Shown piece after piece: positions 9,851 through 20,572 of a stretch of DNA of 64,000 bases. Position 1 is the first letter of the stretch. Each line of letters opens with the position of its first letter. The notes beneath the pieces are model-generated. The model had not been told where the DNA came from. It ran no database searches and saw only the letters and a program-made list of their open reading frames with translations. Origin of the DNA: Yersinia aldovae ATCC 35236 (GTDB taxonomy: Bacteria; Pseudomonadota; Gammaproteobacteria; Enterobacterales; Enterobacteriaceae). Position numbers and translations under genes: made by a program. Location: NCBI RefSeq assembly GCF_000173735.1, contig NZ_ACCB01000006.1:62001-126000 (forward strand), given 5' to 3'.

Positions 9851-10191
9851 AAGTGCCAACTCATTAGCAAGATACCAAACATGATGGCGACAATTCCCAG
9901 CCAATGGCGAGAGGTAACCTTTTCACCATAAAAGAACTGCGCTGCTAATGTCACCAAAACAAAGTTAAAACTCAGTATTGGATAGGCCACACTCAGGGGG
10001 AGATGCTGCAATAGACGCAGCCACAGCAACATCCCCACACCGAGTAACAGCACTGCGAGCGCCAACCACCGCAATGCTGATGCTAATCGATCTAAGTCGT
10101 GCCGCTCCCAACGTTGCGCTGCTTGCTTCTGGCATAACTGACCCGCGCAGGTCAATAAGCTGACTATGATCAATAGCAGGTAACTTGTCAT
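9847..10191 (-). CDS. arnE: ArnE (PmrL), aminoarabinose-lipid flippase subunit
   Basis: A 114-residue protein with four membrane segments, partner of ArnF. It starts [18 protein letters not shown] and contains the family-typical [16 protein letters not shown] segment, similar to [16 protein letters not shown] in ArnF, which shows the two are paralogues. The ATG at 10191 overlaps the arnT stop (ATGA) and its stop overlaps the arnF start. Confidence 0.92.
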   Translation of the reverse strand: MTSYLLLIIVSLLTCAGQLCQKQAAQRWERHDLDRLASALRWLALAVLLLGVGMLLWLRLLQHLPLSVAYPILSFNFVLVTLAAQFFYGEKVTSRHWLGIVAIMFGILLMSWHL

Positions 10192-11852
10192 GGCGTTTTT
10201 TGGTACCACAGCAGTGCCAAGCGATTCATCAGATTAACCTTATCAGCCGCCGGTAAATGAGCAGGGATGGCCTCATTGCGGGATAACTGCACGACTAATG
10301 AAACATCACCTTGCTGCCTTGCCTGGGCTAACCATTGCGCAAATTCAGCATCACCGATAAATTTATCCTGATGGTCAGCATAGGCCAACCCATACGTTAA
10401 CTCACCTTTTTGGCTGAACATCATAATATCGCTGCGTTTAAGCTCCCATGCCAACCCTGCGGCGACACCCACACTGTCGGTAAGAACATACCGGCTGGTA
10501 CTGAGTTCGCTCATATTACTTTGGATAAAATTTTGCGGTTGTTTAGAATCAATTATCTGCTGAGGGATCAGGTAGCCTACCAGCAAAATAAATAGCAGCG
10601 GACATGCGGCAGACCAGCGCCAAAGATGGGCGTTATTACGCAAGGTAATAAAACCTACAACGCCCCAGCCAGCAAAAGCAAGGGTTGCCAGAATAACTTT
10701 CTGATGCTCTTGCGGACCATAAGCGACCAGATGAGCGACCAGCCCCATACCAATAACCAAAACCGCCAACGCACAAACCGCACCAAAGACCAGATTTATC
10801 CATCCATTGATTTTCAGCGCCCGCATACGCATGTTGTTAGCACAATCAGTTGCATATGCAGCCATAAGCAAGGACAGCGGGGCCATACAAGGCAAAATAT
10901 AAGTCGGTAACTTCCCTTTCGCTACGCTAAAAAACAGTAAAGGCATCAATACCCAACTGAGCAAAAAGAACAATTCTGGCCGCGTATTACGTTCGCGCCA
11001 GCCTTTGAATAAAGCGCCAGGTAATAAACCTAACCAAGGCAACACACCAAGGCACAATATGGGGAGGTAGTACCAAAATGGCGCTTTGTGTTGTGCATCT
11101 TTTTCGGCAAATCGCTGAATATGTTCAATCCAGAAGAAATAGTGCCAGAAATCAGGCTCACGTTGTGCAATTGCCAGCGCCCACGGCAAACTTAATAGGA
11201 CTGCACTGATTATTGCTATTGGGCCAAAAACGAGCAGTTCTTTTACTCTTTTTTGTTGGATAACAATCGGCAATACGGCAATAACCGGAACAGCCAGAGC
11301 CAGAAAACCTTTGGTCATAAAGCCCATACCACAAGCGAGGCCCAACAAAATGTAGGCACCGACTTTCTGTTGCGTCGTCTTCGCGCGTGTAGTGAGATAG
11401 AAGCTTACCATAGCCGCCGCGAGCCACAGTGAAATCATAGGGTCTAGCACGGCATAAGTACCAATACCAAACACCAAAAACATGGAGAGATAGATAAAGG
11501 TTGCCAGTAAAGATGTCGAGCGATTGCGCCATAATAAAGTTGCCAACCAATAAACAAATACTGCGCTCATTGCGGCACTGAAAATAGAACCAAAACGCAC
11601 GGCAAAGTTAGTATCGCCAAATAGCCACTGACTAATATTATTAAACCAATACCCCGCAATGGGTTTTTCAAAATAGCGAATGCCTAATAAATGCGGCACA
11701 ATCCAATCGCCACGTTGCAACATCTCCCGGCTAATTTCTGCATAGCGAGTTTCGTCTGGTTGCCATAAGAGGCGACTATTTATGGGTAACAAATAAACTA
11801 AAGCGAAAAATAACGCCAGCAGAGCAGCCCCACTTCCTTTTAACAGCCTCAT
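10188..11852 (-). CDS. arnT: ArnT (PmrK), aminoarabinose transferase
   Basis: A 554-residue polytopic inner-membrane glycosyltransferase (GT83) that moves 4-amino-4-deoxy-L-arabinose from undecaprenyl phosphate to lipid A phosphates, lowering the negative charge that polymyxin and cationic peptides bind. The first periplasmic loop holds [16 protein letters not shown] with the catalytic acidic residues. Many membrane spans follow, and a soluble C-terminal domain begins near residue 440. The family length is about 550. It overlaps arnD and arnE by four bases each. Confidence 0.95.
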   Translation of the reverse strand: MRLLKGSGAALLALFFALVYLLPINSRLLWQPDETRYAEISREMLQRGDWIVPHLLGIRYFEKPIAGYWFNNISQWLFGDTNFAVRFGSIFSAAMSAVFVYWLATLLWRNRSTSLLATFIYLSMFLVFGIGTYAVLDPMISLWLAAAMVSFYLTTRAKTTQQKVGAYILLGLACGMGFMTKGFLALAVPVIAVLPIVIQQKRVKELLVFGPIAIISAVLLSLPWALAIAQREPDFWHYFFWIEHIQRFAEKDAQHKAPFWYYLPILCLGVLPWLGLLPGALFKGWRERNTRPELFFLLSWVLMPLLFFSVAKGKLPTYILPCMAPLSLLMAAYATDCANNMRMRALKINGWINLVFGAVCALAVLVIGMGLVAHLVAYGPQEHQKVILATLAFAGWGVVGFITLRNNAHLWRWSAACPLLFILLVGYLIPQQIIDSKQPQNFIQSNMSELSTSRYVLTDSVGVAAGLAWELKRSDIMMFSQKGELTYGLAYADHQDKFIGDAEFAQWLAQARQQGDVSLVVQLSRNEAIPAHLPAADKVNLMNRLALLWYQKTP

Positions 11853-12754
11853 TCCATAACCTCAATATCAGACTGACACCCTAACCATCCCTCTCGCCCC
11901 GGGAAGGCAGCACGCACAACCTTCCCCACTGGCAATGAGTCCAACACTGGCGGTAATAATGAGCTTAGTGGGCAAAACTGGATACCCTGCTTTTTAGCCC
12001 GGAGCAAAAGCTGTTCAAACATTACCGCCTGAGACATCCCTTCAACCTCTGCATGAATGGTATAAACCGGCACACCACCGTCACGCAAAATAGCATCAAG
12101 AATAAAATCATTGAAATCTTCCACTCGAACTTCGCTACCGACCACTTCATCATAAGTGGGCAAAGTGACCGGTATTTGTACACTCCCCAAACTACCATCT
12201 GGCAGTTGTGGCCTAAAAGGGTGAGTCCCCCGGCAGTCACTGTTATAGCGGAAAGAAAACGCCTGTTTCACTGCCAGAACACGCCCATCAGCACGCCAAC
12301 CCGCCACCGCAGAACATGTAACGGGTTGATTAATACTTTGCTTTAAAGCATCGATTCCCAGTTGAATCTGTTGTGTTAATTGCTGCTTCGACCACGACGC
12401 AACATTGGCCTGCCAGCCTTGGTGATCCCAGGCATGTAAACCAACCTCATGCCCAGCTTGAGCAGTAGTTTTCATTACCGAACCCAGATTCTGGGCAATT
12501 TTCTTCCCCGGCCAGGCTGTACCCGCCAACAAAATATCCCAGCCATACAGTGAGGCAGCATTAGAGCGCAGCATCTTCCATAGAAAACGCGGGCGGAAAA
12601 GACGCCACAAATGACGCCCCATATTATCCGGCCCAACACTGAAGAAAAAGCTGGCACTGACATTATGCTTTTCCAATACAGCAAGTAATGACGGCACCCC
12701 CTCTTTTGTTCCTCGATAGGTGTCTACATCAATCCTCAGGCCAACTTGCTTCAT
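11849..12754 (-). CDS. arnD: ArnD (PmrJ), undecaprenyl-P-Ara4FN deformylase
   Basis: A 301-residue NodB-type polysaccharide deacetylase that removes the formyl group from undecaprenyl phosphate-Ara4FN. Readable motifs are the first metal site [10 protein letters not shown] near residue 7, [13 protein letters not shown] near 105 and the catalytic-loop segment near 168 (GWRADGRVL). Length and order match ArnD of Salmonella and Y. pestis. Four-base overlaps link it to arnA upstream and arnT downstream. Confidence 0.95.
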   Translation of the reverse strand: MKQVGLRIDVDTYRGTKEGVPSLLAVLEKHNVSASFFFSVGPDNMGRHLWRLFRPRFLWKMLRSNAASLYGWDILLAGTAWPGKKIAQNLGSVMKTTAQAGHEVGLHAWDHQGWQANVASWSKQQLTQQIQLGIDALKQSINQPVTCSAVAGWRADGRVLAVKQAFSFRYNSDCRGTHPFRPQLPDGSLGSVQIPVTLPTYDEVVGSEVRVEDFNDFILDAILRDGGVPVYTIHAEVEGMSQAVMFEQLLLRAKKQGIQFCPLSSLLPPVLDSLPVGKVVRAAFPGREGWLGCQSDIEVME

Positions 12755-14754
12755 ACGCGAGACTCATCCTTCATAGTTTCGTTTTGTTCAAGCACGGCAC
12801 CACGCAGGAAAAAGTCCAATGTTTCAGTGACAGTTTGCTGCATGGCAATTTCGGGTTGCCAATGCAGAATACGGCGCGCATTGCTAATACTTGGCGTGCG
12901 ATACTCAACATCCTGATAGCCTTTACCGTAATATGCACTACTTTCAATATCTTTAAAGCCAGCGAATGGCGGGAAATGATCGCGTAATTCGTGTTTCTCA
13001 AAGCTGCTCAGTAACATTTCGGCCAATTCACGAATACTGGCTTCATTAGTTGGGTTACCAATATTAATGATCTCCCCATCACAGCAGCCATCACGATTCT
13101 CAATAATGCGGAATAATGCCTCAATGCCATCGTGAATATCGGTAAAGCAACGTTTTTGTGCGCCGCCGTCCACTAATTTTATTGGTGAACCGTCAACCAA
13201 ATTGAGAATAAGTTGTGTGATGGCGCGAGAACTACCAATGCGCGCAGCATCAAGGTTATCCAAACGTGGCCCCATCCAGTTAAATGGACGGAACAACGTG
13301 AACTTCAGCCCCTCTTTAGCACCGTAAGCCCAGATAACACGGTCCAGCAATTGTTTTGATACTGAATAAATCCAGCGCTGTTTATTGATCGGGCCAACAA
13401 TCAAGCGTGATGTGTCTTCATCAAACTCTTTGTCATCACACATGCCGTAGACTTCAGATGTTGACGGGAAAACAATACGTTTATTGTATTTAACGCAATC
13501 ACGCACAATCTTCAGATTCTCTTCGAAATCCAATTCAAAAACGCGTAGTGGGTTACGGGTATATTCAATTGGAGTAGCAATCGCTACCAATGGTAAGATT
13601 ACGTCACACTTTTTAATGTGGTACTCAATCCATTCCGAATGGATGCTGATATCCCCCTCCACAAAATGGAAATAAGGGTTATCGAGGAAGCGGCTAATCG
13701 CATCAGAACCAATATCCAGGCCATAAACTTCATAGCGGTCATCGCGTAACAGACGCTCAGTTAAGTGATTGCCGATAAAGCCATTAACACCAAGAATCAG
13801 TACTCGTGTACGCCTCTTGAGTATTTTGCTCGGCTTATTACCCAAACGCACATCGGTAACGATACCCATCTCTTGCGCCAGTCGGTTACCCTGAACATAT
13901 AAGTCAGCATCACCTTGCCCCGCAATAATCTCCAATGCACCTTCACCACATGCCACGGTTAATGGCAAGATAGAGAGCACCGTACCAGGCAATTTACCGT
14001 GTTCCATATTCAGCGGTCGTGAACGCCAGATGGTCAGTTTACGCTGCCCTAAGTAACTGAAAGCACCAGGATAAGGCTCTGTTACTGCGCGTACCAGATT
14101 GTTAATTGCGGATGCAGACTTATGCCAATGAATTTCGCCATCCGCCGCAGTACGACGGCCAAAATAACTGGCATCGGCTTCTTTTTGTGGCGTTAAACGC
14201 AGTGACTTACCTTTCATTTCAGGCAGTAAATCAACTAATAACTCTTTAGCTGCGTCTCGCACTTTTGCATGTAAAGTCAATGCAGTATCAGTAGGACTGA
14301 TAGCCACTTTATGTTGCCCTACAATCGACCCGGCATCAGCTTTGCGTACCATTTGGTGCAACGTAACACCGGTTTCAGTCTCGCCATTAACCAAAGCCCA
14401 GTTAATGGGCGCACGCCCACGATACTTTGGCAATAAAGAGCCATGTAAATTAAACCCGCCTTGTGGTGCGAGTGATAATATCTCGTCACTCAGCATATTG
14501 CGGTAATAGAAAGAAAAAATAATATCCGGCTGTAATTGGCGAATACGCTCAACCCATAAAGGATGATTCACATCCTCCGGTGCATGGACAGGCAGTTCAA
14601 GATCAGCGGCAACTCGGGCAACAGAAGAGAAAAAACGATTCTCACCGGGAGCGTCAGTATGAGTAAATACGGCCTGAATATCGTAACCTGCTTCAACTAA
14701 TGCTTTCAAACCTACGCAGCCAATATCGTGATAGGCAAATACAATCGCTTTCAT
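12751..14754 (-). CDS. arnA: ArnA (PmrI), bifunctional UDP-GlcA decarboxylase / formyltransferase
   Basis: A 667-residue two-domain enzyme. Residues 1 to about 305 are the formyltransferase that makes UDP-Ara4[22 protein letters not shown] near residue 100 carries the Asn/His pair, with an Asp in [11 protein letters not shown] near 140. Residues about 315-667 are the NAD-dependent decarboxylase, with the Rossmann motif [10 protein letters not shown] and an SDR-type tyrosine/lysine pair in [10 protein letters not shown]. Together they convert UDP-glucuronate to the 4-keto sugar and formylate the amino product of ArnB. Overlaps arnC and arnD by four bases. Confidence 0.96.
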   Translation of the reverse strand: MKAIVFAYHDIGCVGLKALVEAGYDIQAVFTHTDAPGENRFFSSVARVAADLELPVHAPEDVNHPLWVERIRQLQPDIIFSFYYRNMLSDEILSLAPQGGFNLHGSLLPKYRGRAPINWALVNGETETGVTLHQMVRKADAGSIVGQHKVAISPTDTALTLHAKVRDAAKELLVDLLPEMKGKSLRLTPQKEADASYFGRRTAADGEIHWHKSASAINNLVRAVTEPYPGAFSYLGQRKLTIWRSRPLNMEHGKLPGTVLSILPLTVACGEGALEIIAGQGDADLYVQGNRLAQEMGIVTDVRLGNKPSKILKRRTRVLILGVNGFIGNHLTERLLRDDRYEVYGLDIGSDAISRFLDNPYFHFVEGDISIHSEWIEYHIKKCDVILPLVAIATPIEYTRNPLRVFELDFEENLKIVRDCVKYNKRIVFPSTSEVYGMCDDKEFDEDTSRLIVGPINKQRWIYSVSKQLLDRVIWAYGAKEGLKFTLFRPFNWMGPRLDNLDAARIGSSRAITQLILNLVDGSPIKLVDGGAQKRCFTDIHDGIEALFRIIENRDGCCDGEIINIGNPTNEASIRELAEMLLSSFEKHELRDHFPPFAGFKDIESSAYYGKGYQDVEYRTPSISNARRILHWQPEIAMQQTVTETLDFFLRGAVLEQNETMKDESRV

Positions 14755-15734
14755 TTTTCTGTTTCCTGATTATCTTCGGTTGGTTCGGCACCAACAACTT
14801 TCTGTACAAAATAGCGTGGGCGTGCGCGCACATCGTTATAGATACGGCCGATGTATTCGCCGAGTAACCCCATACCAACAAATTGAGCACCGATGAACAT
14901 GAACAACACAGCAAATAGCGTAAACACACCACCGCCAGCCCATTCGGGGCCAAAAACTAACCGTAACACCACCAGCAACACAGCAAGCGTAAAACCAGAA
15001 AGTGCGATAACACTGCCAACCAGACTTAACAATCGCAGTGGGGTGGTTGTCAGGCAGGTAACCAGGTCATACATGAGATTGATGAGCTTCATCAGGCTGT
15101 ATTTTGAGTCGCCAAATTCTCGCTCGGCATGATGGACGGTAATCTCGGTGGTGCGTCGGGCAAATGTGTTCGCAAGGATAGGAATAAAGGTGCTACGTTC
15201 GTGACAGTGTAACATTGCATCCACAATATGACGGCGATAAGCCCGTAACATGCAGCCATAGTCACCCATTGACTTCCCGGTAGCCCGCTGAATCATCATA
15301 TTAATCATGCGTGATGCAGTTTTACGGAATAACGAATCTTGCCGGTTTGCCCGCACAGTACCGACGACGTCGTACCCCTCTTCTGCCACATTAACCAGAC
15401 GTGGGATCTCTTCAGGTGGGTTTTGCAAATCAGCGTCAAGTGTAATGACTAAATCACCACTCACCTGATTAAAACCCGCCATAATTGCAGAGTGTTGGCC
15501 GTAATTACGATTGAGTAAAACAGCAATAATACAACTACCCGGTTCATTCGCCGCTGCCGTCAACAACTCGGCTGAATTATCACTACTTCCATCATCAACC
15601 AGAATAATTTCATAAGGTTGAGTGAGTAACTTACAAGCTGCTGAGGTTCTCTCTATCAATACCTGCAAGCTCTCTTGTTCGTTATAAACAGGGATAACAA
15701 TTGAGACTTTCTTAATGCGTTCATTTTGTGACAC
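14751..15734 (-). CDS. arnC: ArnC (PmrF), undecaprenyl-P-Ara4FN transferase
   Basis: A 327-residue family 2 glycosyltransferase that transfers Ara4FN from UDP to undecaprenyl phosphate. [12 protein letters not shown] near residue 12, [11 protein letters not shown] near 44 and [12 protein letters not shown] near 100 are the GT-A motifs. Two C-terminal membrane segments lie at about 235-260 and 270-295. The gene begins inside arnB (14-base overlap) and ends inside the arnA start codon. Confidence 0.95.
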   Translation of the reverse strand: MSQNERIKKVSIVIPVYNEQESLQVLIERTSAACKLLTQPYEIILVDDGSSDNSAELLTAAANEPGSCIIAVLLNRNYGQHSAIMAGFNQVSGDLVITLDADLQNPPEEIPRLVNVAEEGYDVVGTVRANRQDSLFRKTASRMINMMIQRATGKSMGDYGCMLRAYRRHIVDAMLHCHERSTFIPILANTFARRTTEITVHHAEREFGDSKYSLMKLINLMYDLVTCLTTTPLRLLSLVGSVIALSGFTLAVLLVVLRLVFGPEWAGGGVFTLFAVLFMFIGAQFVGMGLLGEYIGRIYNDVRARPRYFVQKVVGAEPTEDNQETEK

Positions 15735-16875
15735 GGTGTGGCCCTATAATAGTTGCCAATGCCTCAACCACCCGATCGACATCACTGTCTAACATATCGG
15801 GGAAAAGCGGTAATGTGCATAGTCTGGCTGAATTCCACTCGGTATTCGGCAGATGTAAATATGGGTAACGTTCTCGATAGTATTTTTGCGTATGTGCCGC
15901 ACGAAAATGCAGCCCCGTACCAATCCCAACCTCTTTGAGGCGGGCCATTAGCGTATCGCGGCTAATACCGCAGCGCTCTTCATCAACACGCACCATAAAA
16001 AGATGCCATGCATGTAGGTGCGGGTAATCAGGAACACCTAACGGCTGTAACGGAGAGCCGGCCAATGCCTGGTGATAGCGGGCTACCAACGCCTGCCGGC
16101 GCGCATTAATTTCAGGGAGCCGCTGGAGCTGAATGACCGCGATGGCTGCGTGGATATCAGACAAATTGTATTTATAGCCCGGTTCCACAACTTCAGCTTG
16201 TGGGCTACGCCCTTGGATTTGTCGATCAAATGCATCCACCGCTAAACCGTGAAATTTAAGCCGGCGCAGTTTAGTTGCTAATTCATCATCGTCAGTGGCT
16301 ATCAAGCCACCTTCCGCGCAAGTGATGTTTTTAATTGCGTGGAATGAGAAAATTGCCGTTCCCTTCTCGCCAATCCACTGCTCCCCATAACGTGTACCGA
16401 CCGCATGGGCTGCATCTTCAATGAGAGGAATTCCGTGCTGTTGCGCTATTGAACGTAAGGCATCAAGGCAGCAAGGTGCACCCGCATAATGAACCGGAAT
16501 AATCGCTTTGGTTTTCGATGTAATTGCCGCTTCAACCCCGGCTGCGCTGACCATTAACGTATCGCAGTCGACATCAACCATGACCGGTTCAGCCCCCAGC
16601 AACACAATCATATTTAGCGTGGAAACCCAGGTCTGAGACGGAGTAATCACCTCATCACCAGGGCCAATCCCCAATGCCATCAAGGTGATGTGCATTCCCG
16701 CCGTCGCAGAACAAACCGCAATGGCATGTTTGCAGCCGAAAGCCCGGCAAAAATCAGCCTCTAATTGCTGATTTTGTGGCCCCGTAGTAATCCAACCGGA
16801 ACCGAGTACATTAACAACAGCACTTATTTCCTCCGTACCGATTGCCGGACGAGAAAATGGTAAAAAATTCTGCAT
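15721..16875 (-). CDS. arnB: ArnB (PmrH), UDP-4-amino-4-deoxy-L-arabinose aminotransferase
   Basis: A 384-residue PLP-dependent aminotransferase (DegT/DnrJ/EryC1 family) that uses glutamate to aminate UDP-4-ketopentose. The PLP lysine is Lys182 in [15 protein letters not shown], and the conserved IEDAAHAVG lies near residue 152. It is the first gene of the arn operon. AAGGGA lies 8 bases before the ATG. The 343 bp upstream, up to btuD, contain the two regulatory sites listed separately. Confidence 0.95.
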   Translation of the reverse strand: MQNFLPFSRPAIGTEEISAVVNVLGSGWITTGPQNQQLEADFCRAFGCKHAIAVCSATAGMHITLMALGIGPGDEVITPSQTWVSTLNMIVLLGAEPVMVDVDCDTLMVSAAGVEAAITSKTKAIIPVHYAGAPCCLDALRSIAQQHGIPLIEDAAHAVGTRYGEQWIGEKGTAIFSFHAIKNITCAEGGLIATDDDELATKLRRLKFHGLAVDAFDRQIQGRSPQAEVVEPGYKYNLSDIHAAIAVIQLQRLPEINARRQALVARYHQALAGSPLQPLGVPDYPHLHAWHLFMVRVDEERCGISRDTLMARLKEVGIGTGLHFRAAHTQKYYRERYPYLHLPNTEWNSARLCTLPLFPDMLDSDVDRVVEALATIIGPHRVTK

Positions 16876-16909
16876 TGATAAATCCCTTAGGACAACTTAG
16901 CTATCGGCA

Positions 16910-16944
16910 ACTATATGCCCACATAAGTTAACGAAAACTAAACG
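16910..16944 (-). promoter_or_regulatory. PhoP-type box and -10 for arnB
   Basis: Read on the minus strand, CGTTTA and CGTTAA repeats with an 11-bp period occupy 16944-16928, close to the PhoP box (T/G)GTTTA-N5-(T/G)GTTTA. Twelve bases further down, 16915-16910 read TATAGT, a good -10. PhoP boxes at this distance replace a -35 element. The site lies 35-70 bp before the arnB start. Direct PhoP control of this operon has been reported in Yersinia; here it is inferred from the sequence. Confidence 0.7.
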
Positions 16945-16977
16945 CCAATCAGATAGGCGCGTGATCAGTTATAACGA

Positions 16978-17010
16978 ACAATAGTCCGTTAACCTTAAAT
17001 CAACCTTAAG
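16978..17010 (-). promoter_or_regulatory. PmrA-type box and possible -10 for arnB
   Basis: Read on the minus strand, CTTAAG-N5-TTTAAG lies at 17010-16994 and fits the PmrA half-site pattern YTTAAK with 5-bp spacing. Ten bases beyond it TATTGT (16983-16978) could serve as -10. This would be a second, upstream promoter about 100 bp before arnB, so the operon could answer both PhoP and PmrA. Confidence 0.65.
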
Positions 17011-17218
17011 GAAATATATTTATTGTTAGGATATTCAGTGCCTAAATATTTGTAGTAATCAGAGCAATCTATTTTATAGACCGATTTAATTACAGTGCAG
17101 AATAGGTGGGCTATTATCTTTTGAACGTAAAGGAAATGGCTAAAATAGTGTATTACGCTAACGAATACCGATATAAAATACCAACCGCGACTGATGAGTT
17201 ATGCGAATAATGTCGGCG

Positions 17219-17977
17219 TCATGCGCTTTTTGTGATGATCCAATGTTGCTGATTAAAGCTATGTATCTGAAAATCAACCTCAAATACGCGGGAAAGCCGA
17301 TTGGCCTGCATGACTTGTTGAGTCTCTCCCTGCGCCAGCACAGTCCCTTGCGACATCAACCACACCTGGGAAGCATGTTGCAAGGTATGGTTAAGGTCAT
17401 GAGCACTGATTATCGCACTGCGCCCGGCCCGGCAGAACTCACTTAGCAAACCATCTAAAGCCACTTTCTGCGCCACATCCAACCCCGTATAGGGTTCATC
17501 GAGCAGTAACAGTTTACTGTCAGGATTAATATCAGGCCAAACTTGTAAAAATATGGCGGCAAGCCTGACACGCTGCCATTCTCCCCCTGAAAGGTGTGAT
17601 AGTAATTGTGGCAACTTATCTGTCAGACGGAGTTTCTTACACAAATAGCCAATCGCCGACGCGACAGCTTCGGCCGTCGCACCCTCAGGTTGGTGCAGAG
17701 AAAGGTATTGGAATACCGGCATCATCGTTAACGCAGGCTGCTGTTGGCATAAATAAGCACGCTGCCTGGCTAATTCGCGGCCTGAATAATATGGCATGGG
17801 ATGACCTGCCAACAAAATATCCCCATCGGCGGGTAACAATCCCGCCAGCGCCATTAGTAGTGTACTTTTCCCCGCGCCATTCGGCCCGATTAAATGAATT
17901 TGCAACCCAGCCGCCACCTGCGATGAGAACGGCGCAAGACGATTTTCTATACTGATATTACTAAGTTGCAATAGCAT
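17219..17977 (-). CDS. btuD: BtuD, vitamin B12 ABC transporter ATPase
   Basis: A 252-residue ABC ATPase that powers import of cobalamin by BtuC. Walker A is GPNGAGKST near residue 33, the Q-loop lies in CQQQPALT, the signature is LSGGEWQRV near 128 and Walker B is LLLLDEPYTGLD near 155. It is the last gene of the btuC-btuE-btuD cluster. I considered the heme ATPase HemV because a heme locus without its ATPase lies nearby, but sequence and gene order fit BtuD. Confidence 0.92.
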   Translation of the reverse strand: MLLQLSNISIENRLAPFSSQVAAGLQIHLIGPNGAGKSTLLMALAGLLPADGDILLAGHPMPYYSGRELARQRAYLCQQQPALTMMPVFQYLSLHQPEGATAEAVASAIGYLCKKLRLTDKLPQLLSHLSGGEWQRVRLAAIFLQVWPDINPDSKLLLLDEPYTGLDVAQKVALDGLLSEFCRAGRSAIISAHDLNHTLQHASQVWLMSQGTVLAQGETQQVMQANRLSRVFEVDFQIHSFNQQHWIITKSA

Positions 17978-18001
17978 CGAATTAAGCTCTTCGTCGGTAA
18001 A

Positions 18002-18556
18002 CTAATGGCGAGCCACAGCCTGATTAATTGCCTTAATTAAAATAGGATCTTCTGGCGTCATGTCTGGAGCGAAACGGTCGAGCACCACACCATCACGGCT
18101 AATTAAGAACTTTTCAAAATTCCACAGAATATCACCCTGCTGTTTTGGTTCACGGCCTTTACTCGCCAGGCGTTGGTAAAACTCACTTCCTTCCGGTTTT
18201 ACTGCAACAGATTTAGCCGCAATCAAATGCTTATATAAAGGATGACGCTGGGAACCATTGACCTCGATTTTGCTAAACATAGGGAATTCCACCCCAAACG
18301 TTCCACGGCAGAATACGTGAATTTCCTCATCACTGCCCGGCTCTTGGCCAGCAAATTCATTGCTTGGGAAGCCTAATACTTCAAAACCCTGCTGCTGATA
18401 GGTTTTATACAGTTTTTCCAGCCCTTCATACTGCTTGGTCAGGCCACATTGAGAAGCCACATTCACCACCAGCAATACCGAGCCTTTATACTTTTCCAGT
18501 AGAACAGATTGATGATCAATGGATTGCAGCGGGATAGCATAAATTGGATTACTCAT
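18002..18556 (-). CDS. btuE: BtuE, thiol / glutathione peroxidase
   Basis: A 184-residue non-selenium glutathione peroxidase homologue that reduces peroxides using thioredoxin or glutathione. The peroxidatic Cys37 lies in VVNVASQCGLT, the Gln/Trp partners are in FPSNEFAGQEPG and ILWNFEKFLI. It sits between btuC and btuD as in E. coli but is not needed for B12 import. Family length is 183. Confidence 0.94.
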   Translation of the reverse strand: MSNPIYAIPLQSIDHQSVLLEKYKGSVLLVVNVASQCGLTKQYEGLEKLYKTYQQQGFEVLGFPSNEFAGQEPGSDEEIHVFCRGTFGVEFPMFSKIEVNGSQRHPLYKHLIAAKSVAVKPEGSEFYQRLASKGREPKQQGDILWNFEKFLISRDGVVLDRFAPDMTPEDPILIKAINQAVARH

Positions 18557-18625
18557 CAGGAGAGCCTCTTATTCAGCGAATGTAAACAGGTGAAATCATA
18601 AAGATATTGATAGCGATAAGACGGA

Positions 18626-19633
18626 TCACTCTACACTTTTCACCCGAGTCAGCAACCAAATAAACAGCGGCGCACCTAATGTCGCGGTAACCACACCAAT
18701 CGGTAACTCGGCTGAAAAGAGGGCAATCCGTGCCACAACATCGGCCAATAGCAATATTCCCCCCCCCGCCAAGGCGCAACCGGCTAATAAGCGGCGTTGA
18801 TCGGTTAAACCGGTTAATCGCAGTATATGGGGGATAACCAGACCAATAAAACTGATCACCCCAGCCAACGCCACACTGATTCCAACCAGCAAACCAATAG
18901 CCAGCACTAATAGGTTACGCCATAGATGAAGTGATATTCCCAGTTGCCTGGCTTGCTGTTCACCTAATGACATGAAATTAAGCGCCCGCCCCTGACAACA
19001 GAGCCATACAACGACAGGTAGCAACACAAACACCATTCCTTGCTGCCGCCAGTCAACACCGCTAAATCCCCCCATCATCCAATACATTAATTGCCGCAAA
19101 TCCAGGCTGGTGCTGAAATAAACCGCCCACGTCATAATAGCACTACAGACAATACCTAAAGCGACACCGACCAAGAGTAAACGGGCATTGGTGAGCATAC
19201 GGCGGCGAGCAAAACTGAGCAGTAAAAAGGTCATGAATAATGCCCCCGCAATAGCGCAGGCACTTAAAAACCACACCGGCAGCAATCCATGCCCCAACAA
19301 TACAGCCATAACCAGCGCGACCCCCGCGCCATTCGCCACCCCTAATAAGCCGGGTTCTGCTAATGGGTTCTCAAACAATGCCTGCATCACGGCACCAGAG
19401 ACGGCAAGGCTGGCACCAACCATAATCACAGCCATTGCCCTTGGCAAACGCAGTTGCCATACGAATAACTTCCCCTGCTCGCTGAACCACTGCATTGGCC
19501 AAAGCCAGACATCGCCGGCACACAGACTGATCACCAACGCCATGAATAGCATGGCAGCCAAACCGCCAAGATAGCGATGATCACGGTGTTGTTGATGTTG
19601 CTGAAGTGCGGTAAATAACTGACTTGTCTGCAT
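18626..19633 (-). CDS. btuC: BtuC, vitamin B12 ABC transporter permease
   Basis: A 335-residue FecCD-type permease with about ten membrane helices. The ATG at 19633 is chosen because GAGG lies 7 bases before it; an in-frame TTG at 19648 would add five residues. Conserved FecCD blocks are [19 protein letters not shown] near residue 50, [16 protein letters not shown] near 85 and the cytoplasmic coupling segment [15 protein letters not shown] near 250. No cobalamin riboswitch is visible upstream, as expected for this operon in enterics. Confidence 0.93.
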   Translation of the reverse strand: MQTSQLFTALQQHQQHRDHRYLGGLAAMLFMALVISLCAGDVWLWPMQWFSEQGKLFVWQLRLPRAMAVIMVGASLAVSGAVMQALFENPLAEPGLLGVANGAGVALVMAVLLGHGLLPVWFLSACAIAGALFMTFLLLSFARRRMLTNARLLLVGVALGIVCSAIMTWAVYFSTSLDLRQLMYWMMGGFSGVDWRQQGMVFVLLPVVVWLCCQGRALNFMSLGEQQARQLGISLHLWRNLLVLAIGLLVGISVALAGVISFIGLVIPHILRLTGLTDQRRLLAGCALAGGGILLLADVVARIALFSAELPIGVVTATLGAPLFIWLLTRVKSVE

Positions 19634-19766
19634 TACATCCTCGGTCAATACCTCAGGCGTCGCTTGGCCTGACAGATAAACATGGCGGCTTTAATCCCCA
19701 TCGCAGGCACAGATAGTAAGGGGTTAAGGCGATCAGGGGAAGTTTTGCATTGAAAATGCATATTTT

Positions 19767-19818
19767 ATTGGGGCGACGACCCGCTTGGTTTAGCGTTCTA
19801 CCACTCAACCATGCCAAT
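19767..19818 (-). other. Cloverleaf-like, tRNA-remnant-like sequence
   Basis: On the minus strand ATTGG and CCAAT close the element. Inside are GTTGAGTGGTAGAAC, which looks like a tRNA D-arm, CGCTAAACCAAGCG, a hairpin in the anticodon-arm place, and GGGTCGTCGCCC, a short hairpin in the T-arm place. At 52 nt it is too short for a real tRNA and lacks TTCGA and CCA. Apart from this the 19634-20056 gap shows only AT-rich sequence. Confidence 0.3.
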
Positions 19819-20056
19819 TAATCTGTCGCAGGCAGACTTTTTTGTTTGATTCAGGATTTCTTCTAATGGATTGCTAACCTATTAATCATTACAATCAGTT
19901 AAGTGTTAAAACCACTGTGCTAAAGTTAGCATATTAAAAATGAAATAAAATCAGTACAACTTGTGAGGTCACACAATGATGTGCCTTGCTGAAACCTCTC
20001 AGCAAATTCAGTGCGCTGATTATTGCGGTCTTTGAAATTTAGAAGGATTACACATT

Positions 20057-20353
20057 ATGTCAAACATGGTTTTTTGCCGTGGGTGCGGTAAAGAAATACA
20101 TGAATCAGCAAAAGCTTGCCCAAGTTGCGGTGCAACTCAAAAAGTTACGGGTGAGAGAAATCGTATGGTTGCGGCTCTTCTGGCGTTTTTTCTGGGTGGA
20201 TTCGGCGCGCACAAATTTTATTTGGGTAAGATTGGACAGGGATTCTTATATCTCATTTTTTGCTGGACATTCATTCCATCAATTATCGCCTTCATTGAAT
20301 TTATTATTTATCTTTGCAATTCCGATGAAGAGTTTGCCCGAAAATACGGTTAA
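20057..20353 (+). CDS. Zinc-ribbon and TM2-domain membrane protein
   Basis: A 98-residue protein. Residues 7-24 form a zinc ribbon with two CxxC pairs (CRGC and CPSC). Residues 36-98 are a TM2 domain: two membrane helices separated by the short turn, with the conserved LGGFGAHKFYLGKIGQG segment. TM2 proteins of this kind are widespread in bacteria and have no established function. AGAAGGA lies before the ATG. It is monocistronic, followed by its own terminator, and opposite in orientation to both ihfA and btuC. Confidence 0.85.
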   Translation: MSNMVFCRGCGKEIHESAKACPSCGATQKVTGERNRMVAALLAFFLGGFGAHKFYLGKIGQGFLYLIFCWTFIPSIIAFIEFIIYLCNSDEEFARKYG

Positions 20354-20387
20354 CTGAAATGGGGCGATAAGAGACAGCCAACTGTAT

Positions 20388-20412
20388 AAACCCCGCAATC
20401 TGGGGTTTTTCT
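20388..20412 (+). terminator. Terminator of the TM2 gene
   Basis: ACCCC-GCAATCT-GGGGT stem followed by TTTTTC, about 35 bp after the stop codon. Confidence 0.8.
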
Positions 20413-20533
20413 TGGCGCGGCCAATGCGCACTCACGATTAGAGTATGGGAAAAGCGCGGCAAGACCTTAAGTTGTAGTCAATAGCAAGTGTCGTGAAAAC
20501 AAAGTTATCATACTTCAATTAATTACAGACAAG

Positions 20534-20558
20534 AAAAAGGCCGCTTGCGCGGCCTTTT
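20534..20558 (-). terminator. Terminator of the pheST-ihfA operon
   Basis: On the minus strand AGGCCGC-GCAA-GCGGCCT is followed by TTTTTC, 15 bp beyond the ihfA stop. It is a strong GC stem with tails on both sides. Confidence 0.92.
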
Positions 20559-20572
20559 GTTTTGGATAGTAC

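Noticed and set aside
17201-17446. Plus-strand 81-codon ORF overlapping btuD
   Set aside because: It is the shadow of btuD, with no ribosome site and no family resemblance.
17219-19633. HemU/HemV permease and ATPase that would complete the heme locus
   Set aside because: The C-E-D order with a glutathione peroxidase between, and the sequences themselves, fit btuCED.
19634-20056. Cobalamin riboswitch upstream of btuC
   Set aside because: No B12 box is visible, and this operon normally lacks one in enteric bacteria.
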